From Limnanthes douglasii subsp. nivea (Eukaryota > Streptophyta > Magnoliopsida > Brassicales > Limnanthaceae), in the NCBI GenBank assembly GCA_036936605.1, contig JAUPFV010000005.1:156675195-156739194 (forward strand): 64,000 nucleotides of DNA. Direction: 5' to 3'. Positions 21,190 through 33,199 of this stretch are shown here, piece after piece. The notes beneath the pieces were generated by a model. It did not search any database, was not told where the DNA came from, and saw nothing but the letters and a program-made list of their open reading frames with translations. Numbering within the stretch: position 1 is the first letter of the stretch; every line of letters begins with the position of its first letter. The translations under genes and the position numbers were made by a program.

Positions 21190-23600
21190 GATCGAATTAA
21201 TCCTCCTTATTGTTGTTTTGTTTCCAACCCCTTATACATTCATGTTTAGTATAGAGATGGTCATTTTAAAGTGTATGTGAAGGGTCTTCTTGACCTCTTA
21301 AGATATATTGATTTGGTGTATATTGGTCATTCAAAAGATTTAACTTCAATGCTTTTTACTAAATATTTTTTTAATTTATTATTTTTTTATGTTTCATCTT
21401 GTAAAGGAGATGTTTGGAGACTATCTGTGGTTTTTAGAGTTGGAGAAGGTGTTTCATTTTCTAAATTTTCAAATCATTGATAGAAGTGAAGACGAAGTCG
21501 GTTCCAATTGAATGTAAGATTTTTATAATCTCATTGTCTCTCTTTTTAGATATTCATTTGCTAATACCTTGGTTGATAGCACTGGTTTCAGAAATGTTTA
21601 CCTGCCATTTACTTATCTTGGAGTTAACATTAACAGAAATAACTGGGCTAGTAACCTTGAAGACTTGATCACCAACATCAGGAACAAAATCAATATGTGG
21701 GAAAGGAAAACTCTTTCTTTTGCTAGTAGACTACTACTAATCAACAATGTTCTTATGTCTCTTCCCAATTACTGGTTACAGAGTAATATTCTACCTAATG
21801 GCATCATCGAAAGAATTGAGAAGCAATTTTAACAGTTTTGGGCTCCACTCAAAACACCTAAAAAATCCACTGATGCAAATGGAGCAAAGTTTGCAAGAAT
21901 TACCACGAAGGTAGCCTCAACATTCGCAGCCTGAAAGACCTTCAAGATGTAGCCTCTTGCAATCTCTGGATCAATTTCAGATTGAACTCCTCCCTTTGGG
22001 CTAGATACACTCAGAATGTTTACTGCAACAATAAACACCCGCTGTTAGCTAATTTCAATAATAAAAAAAGCTTTAAAGTTTGGAGAAGGCTGGCTTCAAT
22101 AAAAGATAAAGTTGAGCACTACATCAAATGGTGTATAGGTAATAGAAACATCAATTTATGGCTCGATGCCTCGATCAAGGATTTTCCTCTCATTCAAGTT
22201 AATAACAACCAGAATATTGATGAAATTATTACATATGCTAAAGTATCTGATTTTCAGAGTCTCAACAAGTGGAATGAAGATAAGTTGAAAGCTTTCATCA
22301 TCTTCTCTGACCTGCTGAACATCAACAACCACAAAATCAATGTTACCCAAAAAGACACCATTTTCTGGATGATTTCTAAGGATGGCGAGTTCAAAACTAT
22401 AGATACTTGGAACCACCTCGGTACCAAGCATAATCAGTCTAATATTTTTGGCAAACTGTGGAACATAATCATCCCTAGGAAATGCTCGTATCTTGTCTCG
22501 AGACTGCTCCACAAATGGGTTCCCAGTGATGATTCCCTGTAGAAGCACCACCTTCAATTAGCCTCGAAATGCCAATTATGTGGGAGCCAAGAAACTATCA
22601 AGCATATTTTTGTGGATTGCTCTTTAGCTTGGCATGTCTGGATTCATTTCTCATCAATCTTCAAAATCACCATTTGCAACTTCATGACCCTACCTCACTT
22701 ACTCCGTATTTGGTTTTGGACCTCCAACAGAGAGCTTCACATCTGCTCCATCTTTCCCCCCATCATTTGTTCTATTATCTGGAAGCTGCGCAACAAAGCC
22801 AAGATGGAAGCCAAAATCAACACATTTTCCTCTGCCATTAATCAAATCAACAGAATCCTCTATGGTCTGGACTCTGCTCATCTTCTCTCTGGCAAGATCT
22901 GGCATCTTTTCTTCTCTACTCCATCTGAGCTTGGCTATATCAATACCAGTAGTAGAATCAAGCCTCCATCTATCCATCAATGACATCCTCCCAAAGATAA
23001 CAGACTCAAAATTAATGTTGATGGCTCTTCATTACCCAATGATGATGCTTCTGGTAGTGTAATAATCAGAGACAGTAAAGGTCTCCTTATTTCTGCTCAT
23101 GGCTTCCCGTATGTCAAACTCTCTTATCTTTACTCTGAAGCCAGAGCCCTGCTTGAAGACCTTCTCATTTGCAATCAAAATGGTTATACCAATGTCGATA
23201 TTGAATCTGACTCTGAGATTATCATCTCCTTTTTAGCTTCTGGCTCCTTTAACGACCTCATCGATAAATTCCTTGCTTGTTGTCGTAGTCTTATCAAGAC
23301 TTCTATGAACCTCAAGCATGTCAATCGAGCACAGAACAATGCCGCTGATTGGTTGGTGAAATGGACCAACAAGTGCAAAACGAAGCTTGATTACAACTTT
23401 ATTGACGCTCCTTCGCTTATCAAAACAATCATTCAACTCGAGCAACAAAATCTAGGCTACATGAGGGACAACTCTTGATTTCCCTTTTATCATTTGTTTA
23501 ATCACTTTCTCTAGTAATCTAATCAAATGTTTTGATTACAGTTTCTCCTTCCATCTGCAATTTTTGCTCAATCAAGCTCGTTGGAAATTTGAAATTTTAG
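21190..23600 (+). mobile_element. LINE (L1-type non-LTR retrotransposon), 5'-truncated (LINE 1)
   Basis: The plus strand encodes the C-terminal half of a plant L1 ORF2: the end of RT, a zf-RVT-type zinc finger and a C-terminal RNase H. The endonuclease and most of the RT palm are absent, as expected for 5'-truncated LINE insertions. The 5' limit is unclear; LRYIDLVYIGHSKDL at about 21300 resembles the degenerate FADD region. The 3' UTR runs past 23478, and an A-run at 23788 may mark the poly-A tail, though an earlier end is possible. Confidence 0.85.
21540..23478 (+). pseudogene. LINE ORF2 C-terminus: RT thumb, zf-RVT, RNase H
   Basis: 21569-21832 encodes FTYLGVNI ... MWERKTLSFASRLLLINNVLMSLPNYW, the conserved region after the L1 polymerase site. 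After a frameshift near 21900, one frame runs from 21982 to the stop at 23478 with two nonsense codons (TAG at 22540, TGA at 22981). In it, 22440-22640 is the zf-RVT-like domain (WNIIIPRKCSYLVSRLLHKW ... CQLCGSQETIKHIFVDCSLA, a C-x2-C-x6-H-x4-C pattern). 22998-23400 is an RNase H with INVDGSS, YSEARALLED, IESDSEII and NNAADWLVKW, so all four D-E-D-D positions are visible. C-terminal RNase H domains are known in some plant L1 clades. Confidence 0.87.
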
Positions 23601-25190
23601 AAGCAGAGTTGAAAGAACAATTGAAATCGAAAATGAAGAAGCTGGATTTTGGAATTACGGTGTATTTTAAATTTTTAGTTTTGGAAGGTCTTTAATTGTA
23701 TAAATGTATAAGAAGGACATTCTTCAATCTTTGTATCCAAATTTAGCCTTTTAATTTTTTTTTTAAATGAAGTCAAATTGTTAGCAAAAAAAAAAAAAGA
23801 GAAAGATATTCCTTTGCTAAATTCTTGAACCGTTTCAGAATTATTAAGAGTTCCAATAAATGCTACCGATAATTTAAAATAAAACAACAAGTATTTTTTA
23901 AAACAATATGTAAGATGAACGATAAAAATAACATGTTTTACTGTTTCGGTTGATGAATCAAATCCAATTGACTTCTGCCGTATTAAAATGAGAAAATGGA
24001 TAAATAAAAATACCAAATAAAACTGCTTTACTTTTATTGTTACTACATTTTTAAATACAACCAGTCTTTCAATACTTTTAAGATATAGTACTCCCGTTAA
24101 ACATTTTTATAGTGACACAACCCATTTTGGTAACGCGAACCAATGTACAAAATAATTGAGCGGAGCGAGTGCGTAAAATAGTGGTAGTAGGGTAGCAAAG
24201 ATTAGAGAGGTGATTGTAGGGGAAGTTCAAGTTCCAAGATGCAAATCCCTATTAACGAACCCTTAAACCAGGTTTAAGGGTTAAGTAAATAAAAATAATT
24301 TTAAAATAGATGTCGGTCCATAGAAGCGCGCCACGTGTCCTACGTTTTTTGTCGGGGTTCTCTTTCATAGTCTCTCACCACTCCAATTCTAAAGCTGGTT
24401 TAATGTCCCGTGTTGGTGCGCCTGCATTTATCCCTTTCTACGACAACTCATCTTTGTCTGACCAAATTACACTTAACCTTTCTCTTTCTTCATCAATGAA
24501 AATCAATTCATGCCATTCTTTTGTTAACGTTTTTGGCATCTTCTAATCATTCCATTCATTTGCTGGATTTATTTCGTGGATACCCAACCCATCTTAATAA
24601 TTACAAACCTAGAGTAGTTTTTTTTTTTGCTTTAGCTTGTATTCCGATTTTTTCTATAATTATGTTTAACACATGACTTATTGCATCTCCAACCCAAAAA
24701 TTATATTTTTATAAATATATAATAAAAAATATTATATTATTTTATATTATATTATATTTAAGTTTATATTGATTATTTAATAGATGTATATTATTTTAAA
24801 AAATATAATAAAAAATATGTATACAAATTTATTTGTTTTTATAAAAAATCGTATAGAGTTTTTATGATATAATATTTGTTGACCAATATTAATAAGTTAT
24901 GGATATATCATTTCAAAAATTATTCTTTTAGTTATAGATAATTAGCATATGTTTTTGGTAGTTATAGTTTATATATAATAATGATATTTAAGTGTGTATA
25001 AATCTCATATTTTATATATTATATATATATTGTTATTTTAAAAAATTTATTTTGTTAATTTAACCAAAATAAAACAAGATTTTATTATTTATCGCAATAT
25101 AAAGCAATTCATCAATTGATGTCGTAAATGAGAATACAAAATTTTTTAAAGAGACAATCCTGTAAAATAAAGCAATTTATCAATTGATGT
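23601..25190. other. Non-coding AT-rich stretch with a short GC-richer island
   Basis: No gene could be identified. 24130-24590 is less AT-rich and includes a CACGTG core at 24332 (GCCACGTGTCC, an ACGT/G-box type motif) and a 78-codon open frame at 24310-24546 with Ser-rich, non-repetitive composition that I do not recognise. It could be single-copy or promoter DNA. 24650-25190 is very AT-rich, with TATATAT runs. Confidence 0.35.
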
Positions 25191-25239
25191 CATAAATGGA
25201 AATACCCATTATCTTCAAATTCCTCCCAATGAAGGGTTG

Positions 25240-25790
25240 CATGACCGCGCTTGGCTATTATGGCCAAGTTCATCCCAACGAGGGGTCACACACCAATGCG
25301 CGACTCGGTTTGGTTGTTATAGTCAAAACTCTCTTGACAATGAGTCGCACACCATTGCACAATAATTCTTGCCCATTATGGACAAGTTCTTCCCAACAAG
25401 ACTTTGTGCGCCAATGCGTGACCTCTTGACCATTATGGTCCAATACCTCTTGACAAATGATTATGCATCCAATACACAAACCTGTTTGGACACAATGGAC
25501 AAATGCTGCCCAAATTGGCTATGACTCGACCAAAAGACTAAGTGCTGGCAACTTGGCCATGACTCGGCCAAATGGTCAAGTGCTGCTCGGTTTGGCCATG
25601 ATGGTCAATTTTAGCACAATAAAGGTTCGTGCGCTAATGGGCAACCACTATTAATTATCTCCCAAAAAGGGTCATGCACTTATGCGCGACCCCACTTGGT
25701 TATTATGGTAAAGTTCTTCATGATGAAGGAACATGTGCTGATGCGTGACCCCGCTTCGCCATCACGGAAAAATGAATTTGAATAGGACAT
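25240..25790. repeat. Degenerate ~60 bp tandem repeat, block 1
   Basis: Diverged copies of a unit carrying CTTGGCCATTATGGCCAAGT, then TCCCAACGAGGGGTCACACA and CCAATGCGCGACC. They belong to the same family as block 2 at 27380-28560 but are more diverged. A short internal stretch (25510-25600) has shrunken units with TTGGCCATGACTCGGCCAA. No coding function is apparent. Confidence 0.7.
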
Positions 25791-27379
25791 AAAGGCCAAA
25801 TACACTATAACCAAGAATCGCACACCCATGCACAACCTCAAACCTGACCAAATATCTAACAACGAATATATGGAAAATCGTTAACAAAATACTAATATGC
25901 ATCGATATGCAACCCGTGAGACTAAACCCCGGGTCTAAAGATGGCTAGAATTTCCAGAAAGTGTTATCACACCTCGAGCCACAAAGGGTATGAAAACAAT
26001 ATTTGACACCGTACAGACAAAGCATCTGATATCATATGAAGATACTGCCAACATAACGTACTCGACACTGCTAAAGTGTGAAGTACAATAGGAAAGGCTG
26101 AGCCAATGATGAGGTATTTTCCCAAGATATCTCACGTTTAATTCCATTACATAAGGATAATCAGAATGATTTTGTAAGGGATAAAAAAATTAGAGACATA
26201 GAAGAGTGAAAACAAAGAATTAAAATTATTGTAATCTAAAATTCCAAATGAATATAATTGTTCTTATTTAAAGGGTGTTCTATTCTTATATTATTGTTGC
26301 ATTGATCTTGTTTTCGTTCAATTATTATGCTTAACAAGTTAGGTGAGTTTTTATCTCACCATTTTGGTTCATTTCGGGGAAATATTTCAGTCTTGATCCT
26401 AACTCTCTAGATGATACCCATTCCACATTTTCACAAAAATGAATTTGGGATCGAGAAGAACGTCACCCAATGGGGCGAGAGTACCGACTTTGCGGCGGAC
26501 ATCACCAGGAGATGTGATCTTAGGAGATGGATATAAGTTTCAAACCATGGTATACCATCTTCAGAAAAATGGAACCAATGAATGGGTAACGACTACACGA
26601 TGATGAGACACCAACCAGGGTAAACTACCTTCAGTGCTTGTGTGACTGATCTGAAAGTGTAAACATCTTATTAAAAAAACAGATACCTAAAACCATCGAG
26701 AATGGCACAAAAATATGTCCCGAAAGGGAAAGATAGTTTCCACACTGGAGAAAGCTCTTAACAAGGCCCGTAAGGAAGCGCCTCTGTTTGGATAAAGCCA
26801 ATAAATCACCCTCTAGTGACCGTAGCATCTCGAACACTAACTTTTACGAATCAATAAATTTGACCTCCTTGCCAATTAGAATGGATGCATTAGGAAGTCA
26901 GATCAACATCAACTAATGCAGCCTCTTAGTTTACGTACTGTACCCGGAGATCATCAATATAATTGTGAGCAAGCTTGGGACAAGGTGGACACAACTAAAG
27001 AAGGAGAGTAAGAAAGGGAAAACAAGCGTACGAATAATATTGACTCTCTAAAAAGGAACCAATTGAGCCAGATCCACCTATAACTCTCGCAATATAACAG
27101 AATCGAGAATTTACTTCGGGCATCGACACCCCAAGAATAGACCTAATTTGTGCCCGTGTAAATTTTTTACGCGAATAGTTATATTCATAAGCAAGGATTT
27201 AAAAGATATCATCTATCCTCACGATGATGTATTATTGACGATACGACATAATATACCCTACATATAATACACAAACAAAATACCAAGCAAAAATCTGAGA
27301 CTCGATCCTAATCTACTTAGCTTAAATTTGAACTACGTAACAACACATCTTTAGAGTGAGTAGGCCCAACCAGGGGACA
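25791..27379. other. Unclassified sequence between the two tandem-repeat blocks
   Basis: No supported gene. 26440-26560 is GC-richer and codes without stops for a short stretch in one frame, but it is not recognisable. The stretch separates two blocks of one repeat family, so it is either an insertion into an array or part of a larger element that carries both blocks. Confidence 0.35.
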
Positions 27380-28560
27380 CAACTCCAATATTTTCACTTG
27401 ACCATTATGGTCAAGATCCCCTACGTAGGATCACACACTAATAAGTGTCCACTCATTTAGCCATATTTAGCCATCATAGCCAAATGCATCTCAACATAAG
27501 GGCGTAAGCTAACACCTAACCCTACTTAGCCATCATGGCCAATTGTATCCCAACGTGATGGCACATTCCAATACTCGACCCCATTTAGCCATCACAACCA
27601 ACTGTATCCCAATGTGGGGTCCTGTACCAATACCCGACTCTTACTCACTTGGCCATCATGGACAAGTGTATCCCATGTGGAAACGCGTGTCAAAGCCCGA
27701 ACCCTCCTCCCCCCCATTTTGCTATCATGGCAAAATGCACTAACGCATAACTTTATATTTGGCAATCATGGCAAAGTGTATCCCACCATAGGGGCACACA
27801 CAAATTCCCGAACCTCCATTTGGCCATCATAGCCAAGTGAATACTAATATGGGGCACACGCCAATGCTCGACCCCCTACTTGGCTATCATGGCCAAGTGC
27901 ATCAAACGTGGGGGCGCGCGCCAACGTCTGACCCGTGCAAATGCATATAATGCCCTTTACTTGGCCACCTTACTTAGCTATCATGGCCAACTGTATCCTA
28001 TCATGGGTTCACGCATTAATATGTGATCCCCCACTTATCCATCATGGCCAAGTGCATCCAACTTGGCAACGCGCTTCAATGCATGCCTCCTATTTGACTA
28101 TTATGGCAAAATGTATCTTGATATCAGGTTACGTGCTAACATAAAACCCTCACTTTACCATCACAGTCAAGTAAATATCGATGTGGGTTATTATGCTAAC
28201 ATGCGCCCCTACTTGGCCGTCATGGCCAAATGCATTCCAACATAAGGTCGCACTAACGGGTGACCTCCCACTTCACCATCATGACTAAGTACTCCTAACA
28301 TGGGGTTGCGTGCTAATGCATGGCTATCATCTTAAATAGATGGGCAAGCACATTGAAAAATAGGATCACACAAAAACACAAACCTCCACTTGGCCATCAT
28401 AGACAAGTGATTCCCAATGCAGGGTCGCACCCTAACACACGACTGTCACTAAGCCAAATGGCCCAATACATCACGATAATGGGTCGCACATCAATGTATG
28501 ACCCTCAACCTAATCAGATATTTACTAAGACATATATGGTCACACGACCAACCAAATGCT
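27380..28560. repeat. ~61 bp tandem repeat with internal palindrome, block 2
   Basis: Around 18-20 imperfect units. The consensus is approximately CACTTGGCCATCATGGCCAA, GTGCATCCCAACGTGGGGTC, GCGCACCAATGCCCGACCC. Spacing between successive palindromes, for example 27822 and 27883, is 61 bp. The centre of each unit is the dyad TTGGCCATcATGGCCAA. Units differ by about 10-30%, with many C-to-T and G-to-A changes, as expected of an old methylated array. Confidence 0.8.
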
Positions 28561-28689
28561 AAAGCATGCTCTTGTGTCACTCGCGGAAATAAACGAACAT
28601 TTCTAAGCAGCCAAAATAGTTATTCCACATGTTAGCGACTCGAGCCAAAGATTGTACAGTGACTATGCCTGACACCTCCATACAAATGG

Positions 28690-29230
28690 ATAATTACTAG
28701 CATTACAAGTTACGAGGCATGATAGATTATGGTAGACACGGGCACAACAGTAAATATATTTTTCAATTATGTTATGAAAAAATTCATATTCAAGACCATT
28801 CTTCATTTATCTTTCCATCATATAGTAAGATTTAATGGCCAATCCAATATACCTATGAGAATAATGTTGTTTGAGGTTCCCGTTAGAGCCAAAAGATAGG
28901 TCAAATTTGAAATAACGAAGTTTATAGTATTGTACGCCTCCGTTCGAACTCAAAGGCCGTGTTATCAATATATCGTTAATGCATGAAGTATGTTGGCGAA
29001 ATTAAAATAGAAATAATATGAGGGAGCCAAAATATATCTCATCTCATTATATTGTTATGGCAAAGATTATATACAACATCTTCTTTTATAATCATTTACG
29101 CCCCAACCAACTATTTGGGAAACAGTGGGGTATGAGCTAGAAGGACCAGACGTTGTCTATGTTAAGGTAGAACTATACCTCGGTCGACGAGAAAGGGTTC
29201 TTACGAGAAACAAGACTACTAAAATCAGTA
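28690..29230 (+). pseudogene. Ty3/gypsy aspartic protease relic
   Basis: The translation around 28728 reads VDTGTTVNIFFNYVMKK, matching the VDTGSSxNI active-site motif of gypsy proteases. It is followed by VRFNGQSNIPMRIMLFEVPV (the loop and flap region) and a decayed KFIVLYASVRTQRPCYQYIVNA, where families have an NAILGRPWL segment. Stops interrupt it. No RT follows, so this is an isolated fragment; it may belong to the same element as the tandem repeats upstream. Confidence 0.6.
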
Positions 29231-29269
29231 ACCAAGCAGTGCTCGGAGAGTGAGAACGTAACGTGGTAC

Positions 29270-29553
29270 CATGATTAAGTATAAAAAAATAGAGAATTAG
29301 TAGGAGATAGTAGGGGGATGTATTATGAATGTAATATATAAATGAGCTAAGGCCCTAAACTAATTTAATATTTTCCTATCAAAGCAATAAGATAATAACA
29401 CATTTGTTCTTCCATTTTCTATACTCTATATCTATCATAAAATTCCTTCACCAACTACATGAATGTATATGGATATGTTGATTACATGTATATGAAATGA
29501 ATATTGAAACTCTTTGGGTGAAGCTTGGACCGTGAGTTAAATGCAAAGACGTC
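29270..29553. other. Possible LTR fragment
   Basis: The segment ATGAGCTAAGGCCCTAAACT followed by a TTCTTCCATTTTCTATACTC-like end has the composition of a plant LTR 3' part, but no partner repeat or primer site was found. Low confidence. Confidence 0.3.
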
Positions 29554-30250
29554 TGTTGGAACCTAAAGATTGAGATAAGCTGTCAAGATTGGTGACTATT
29601 GACTCGAAAGATATATATAGAATAATCCAAAGCAGGCTAGGTTGAAGTAGTCTGGCCCAAAGTGAGCTTGATTAAAGCATGAGATCTAAACCGAAATAGA
29701 TTATTCTACTTGCTATGTTTTCTATTTAATTAGATCTATTATTTTAGTTTTTTTTATACTAACTGGATTTATTATTAATTACATTTCTTTAATTGGTCTT
29801 ATCCTATTAATTTGGATTTCATATCTATAAGGTTTCACATATTAATATATTATGACTTTATTACAATCGTTGATTAATGAGATTTAATCTGGAGCGTCTG
29901 ATAAATAATTAGGGTTTTTTTAAAATCTATAAATAAAAGAAGACTTGTTATGCAAGGGTGTGGCAAGTTAGTATGGAGTGTAACATGTTTTCTAGGTGAG
30001 AATAAACTCTAGGTATTTTAAGAGAGAACTGAGGTTGGATATAAACACTGAATAGAGAATTTTGTGAATCACGTCGTCTCTATAACAATGAGTGATTGTG
30101 TTTGAAAGTCTTATCATAATATACTTGTTTAATAACAGAGTATCCGTTACCTGTGGATGTAGGATTTCTTTGCAATACGAACCATATTAATTTTTTCTTG
30201 TGCGTTTTGTTTTATTTTACACTTCTTTTTATTTGTTGCTCATCTTGAAC
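29554..30250 (+). repeat. Copia-like LTR (apparently solo or fragmentary)
   Basis: It begins TGTTGGAACC. Internally it has a promoter-like AAAATCTATAAATAAAAG (29929-29945), then the U5-like run GTGAATCACGTCGTCTCTAT and TACCTGTGGATGTAGGATTT with AATACGAACCATATTAAT, an order I associate with dicot copia LTRs. No internal coding region follows and the element ends within about 700 bp, so it is probably a solo LTR. A target-site duplication could not be established. Confidence 0.55.
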
Positions 30251-30419
30251 ATGTAAATTGATCTTTTAGCAAAGAATCGTCACACTAGGTTCTTGCCTCA
30301 GACGAACTATTTCTCAACATTCTCGATTAATATTTTATTTTTAGTCTAAAAATAAAATGAATAAATAATAAGGGTTAATATATTATAATTTACTAAAAAT
30401 AAAAATTCTTAAAGCAAAT

Positions 30420-31740
30420 ATAATTTTGGGTCAATCACCATCTAAGACCCATCCAAAAATTCAATTACGACCCCTAAAATACAAGTTAGTAATAACTACT
30501 TGGACCATATTTTATACCAAAACACAATTCTATACAAAATCAGCAAACACATGTACATTCTCTCTCTTTTGGTTTTTTACGATATAATTTTTTAAAAGTC
30601 TACATCTTTTAAATCGTAACTCGGATTTTTTTTGAAAGTATCATTGGTTTTGTTTTTTAAGACAAACAAAACTAAATCCATGAATGCCATTTTTGAATTT
30701 TTTTCTTGCGAGCTCAGTTAACTGTGGTATCACATATATCATTTGGGTCTCGCATCTACCATATAACCTTTATGCCTCGCATGTACCATTTTTGTTTTAC
30801 ACGGGTCTCACATCTAGCATTTAGAATATAGGTATCACATATATAATCTATCATATAGGTTCCACATCTATCATTTATCATCAAGGTATCACATATACTA
30901 TTTCCATATTACACTGGTCTCACATCCAGTATCTAAAATCTAAGTCATGCATGTATCATATAGTATCTAGGTTTCGCATCTAACATTTTAATTTTACACT
31001 TTCTGGCGTTTAACATCTAAAATGTAGGTCTTCCATCTATCATTTATCATCAAAGTTTTGCAACTACCATTTCCATTTTACATTGGTATGGAATGTAGCA
31101 TCCCAAAACAAGGTTTCGCATCTATAATCTAGCATTTAGGTCTCGCATATACCATTTCTATTTTACATCGGTCTCGCATCAAGTTTCCAAAATGTAGGTC
31201 TCGCATCTATTATCTAGCATTTGGGCCTCCTATCCATTTTAAAATGGCCTTGCATCTCACATCTAAATCTAGGTCTCGCATCTATCATCTAGCTAGATCT
31301 CACATCTACTATTTCTATTTTATACCGGTCTCACATCTAGCAAAACGCCATATGCGAGATGTGAGACATATGACACAAACTACATTTTCTCATAAAAACA
31401 CGGTAAAACTTACATGAAACACAAAATCGTTTTCTTTCTCTAAACAATCCATAATCTGAAACTTAAAAACACGTTCAAAATCTAATTCTTCATGAATTAG
31501 ACAAGAATGTGAAATTTAAATAATAGAATTGAGAGAATTCAAGATTTTATTAATAAAAAAAGAAGAATCGCATCGAGAGAGTATAGAAAAAAAATTGAGA
31601 TATGAAAGAGAAATACTGAAAGAGAGAGGAAAAAAAGAATCGCAAAATAAAATTAAAAAATTAATTTTGATTTAAATAAAAATATATGATTTGAGAAAAA
31701 AATTACTCTTATAAAACCAATAAAGATATTTCTAGTAAAT
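30420..31740. mobile_element. Possible non-autonomous element with internal tandem repeats
   Basis: The left 270 bp contain a segment (about 30635-30685, TATCATTGGTTTTGTTTTTT then AAGACAAACAAAACTAAATC) that recurs, inverted, at about 51001-51045 in another small element. The centre is the tandem array at 30735-31370. The right boundary near 31740 is a guess, and no matching terminal inverted repeat was seen there. Confidence 0.4.
30735..31370. repeat. Tandem array of GGTCTCGCATCTA-type units
   Basis: Short 28-30 bp subunits (GGTCTCGCATCTATCATCTA, then GCATTT) are organised in a higher-order unit of about 85-115 bp marked by TTTTACACCGGTCTCACATC. The array ends in an inversion: GTCTCACATCT at about 31328 faces AGATGTGAGAC at about 31356, forming an 11 bp stem. 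No coding potential. Confidence 0.75.
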
Positions 31741-32239
31741 AATAATTAGTAAAGTTAGTAATAAATCATTGCTGGAATAATTAAAAGATAATTTGTTTGT
31801 GTTTTTAATAGTTATTGATATTTAACTTTATAATTTTTACTATTTATTTTTATAGTTTTATTTATTTATTTTATCACAATAACATGTTTTAATTACTGTA
31901 CGATAGTTCAGTTTTACATCATATTCTTTTACAATAATATATTATTTTTATTTAAATGATTTAATTAATCAAAAAAATAAAATAATAAAATAATTTGAGA
32001 ACACAATGTTTAGTTTTACAAATTTTATTAGAATTTTAGTTGATAATTAGGGGAGAAATGATATAACCAAAACAAAGCAAAAGAGATAATTACAAATCTA
32101 AAATAAATATGATATGATATTTTTTTGTATAAAAAACTTGTAAATTAAATTAAATAAATGGTACAATTGTTCATGGGTGGGTGACCATTTACAGAATTTC
32201 AGATCCCCAAATGGGTACATAAAAGATACAGAAACATAA
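31371..32239. other. AT-rich spacer
   Basis: No gene or recognisable element beyond A/T-rich runs. The right end may include the 3' tail of LINE 2, read on the minus strand. Confidence 0.4.
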
Positions 32240-32269
32240 GATATGAGGTACATAAAAGATTATCCGTGA

Positions 32270-33190
32270 AATGGATATTTTGTTCCTTTAAATTTGTAGC
32301 GAAGGTCGAATAGGATCAGGTGGAAGGTGCTAGAGTAGCGGGATTGCTTGTCATTGAAAATTCTGTTGTTCCTTTCTTTCCAAATGTAATATACTGTGGC
32401 GCAGAAAGCGGAGTTCCAATGAAGACGACGTCTCTTATCAGAGGGAGCCCAGGAGCTTGCTACTTCGTACCATTGATTCCAAGATAACGGAGGGGAGGGA
32501 AGGAGGAACTTTTGGGCTAAGATCTCCCAGATGGCAGAGGAGTAAGGGCAGAGGATGAGGAGATGATCTAGGGTTTCAGGGGTGTTGTTGCAGAGGACAC
32601 AGTGGGCAGGGCAGTCAAGGCCCCAAGAGATAATCCTGTCTCTGGTGGAGAGCTTGCTATGAATAGTGAGCTAGGTGATGAAGGAGTGCCTGAGGATTGA
32701 TAATTTATTCCAGATGAGGTTAGCCCATCTGACCTTAGGATTTGTGGGCTTAAGAGCAGAGTAGGTGCTGCTGATTGTGAACTCAAGTTTGGAGTTATTC
32801 GGGATCCAGATGAAGATATCGGGATCAGAGGAGGAAGGGGGGAGGTCACTGAGAGCTAATGAGATTTCTCGCAGGTGATCTCGGAGGTGGCAGTTGGGGG
32901 CTCTGACATGGGGGGCAGGTATAAGAACCGTTTATGCAAATGTCTTCCACATTTCTTAAGTTTCGGAGACGGGAGATGTTAAGGATTTGAGGGCCGAAGC
33001 AATTGACAAGAGACGTAGAGAATAACCAAGGGTCGTGCCAAATCGAGGTGAGGGCTCCGTTTCCAATTATGACTCGATATAGGTTTGCAGCCTTGCTTTT
33101 GAGGTTCAGGATTTTCTTCCAACTCCCGCTTGCGTAGGAGGGAAGGGATAGGGACCAGAAGCAGTTTGATTTAACCTTTTCCAAAATATT
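32270..33190 (-). pseudogene. LINE 2 ORF2 C-terminal part with zf-RVT domain
   Basis: 33184-32846 continues the RT product (CFWSLSLPSYASGSWKKILN ... IGNGALTSIWHDPWLF), the segment linking RT to the zinc finger in plant L1 elements. After a frameshift near 32850 another frame gives the zf-RVT core: KVRWANLIWNKLSILRHSFI, RDRIISWGLDCPAHCVLCNN and TPETLDHLLILCPYSSAIWE, with the Cys-x2-Cys and His/Cys ligands visible. A stop lies inside at about 32670 (FIT-stop-LTIHSKLS). No RNase H follows, unlike LINE 1. Confidence 0.82.
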
Positions 33191-33199
33191 CCATTGAGT

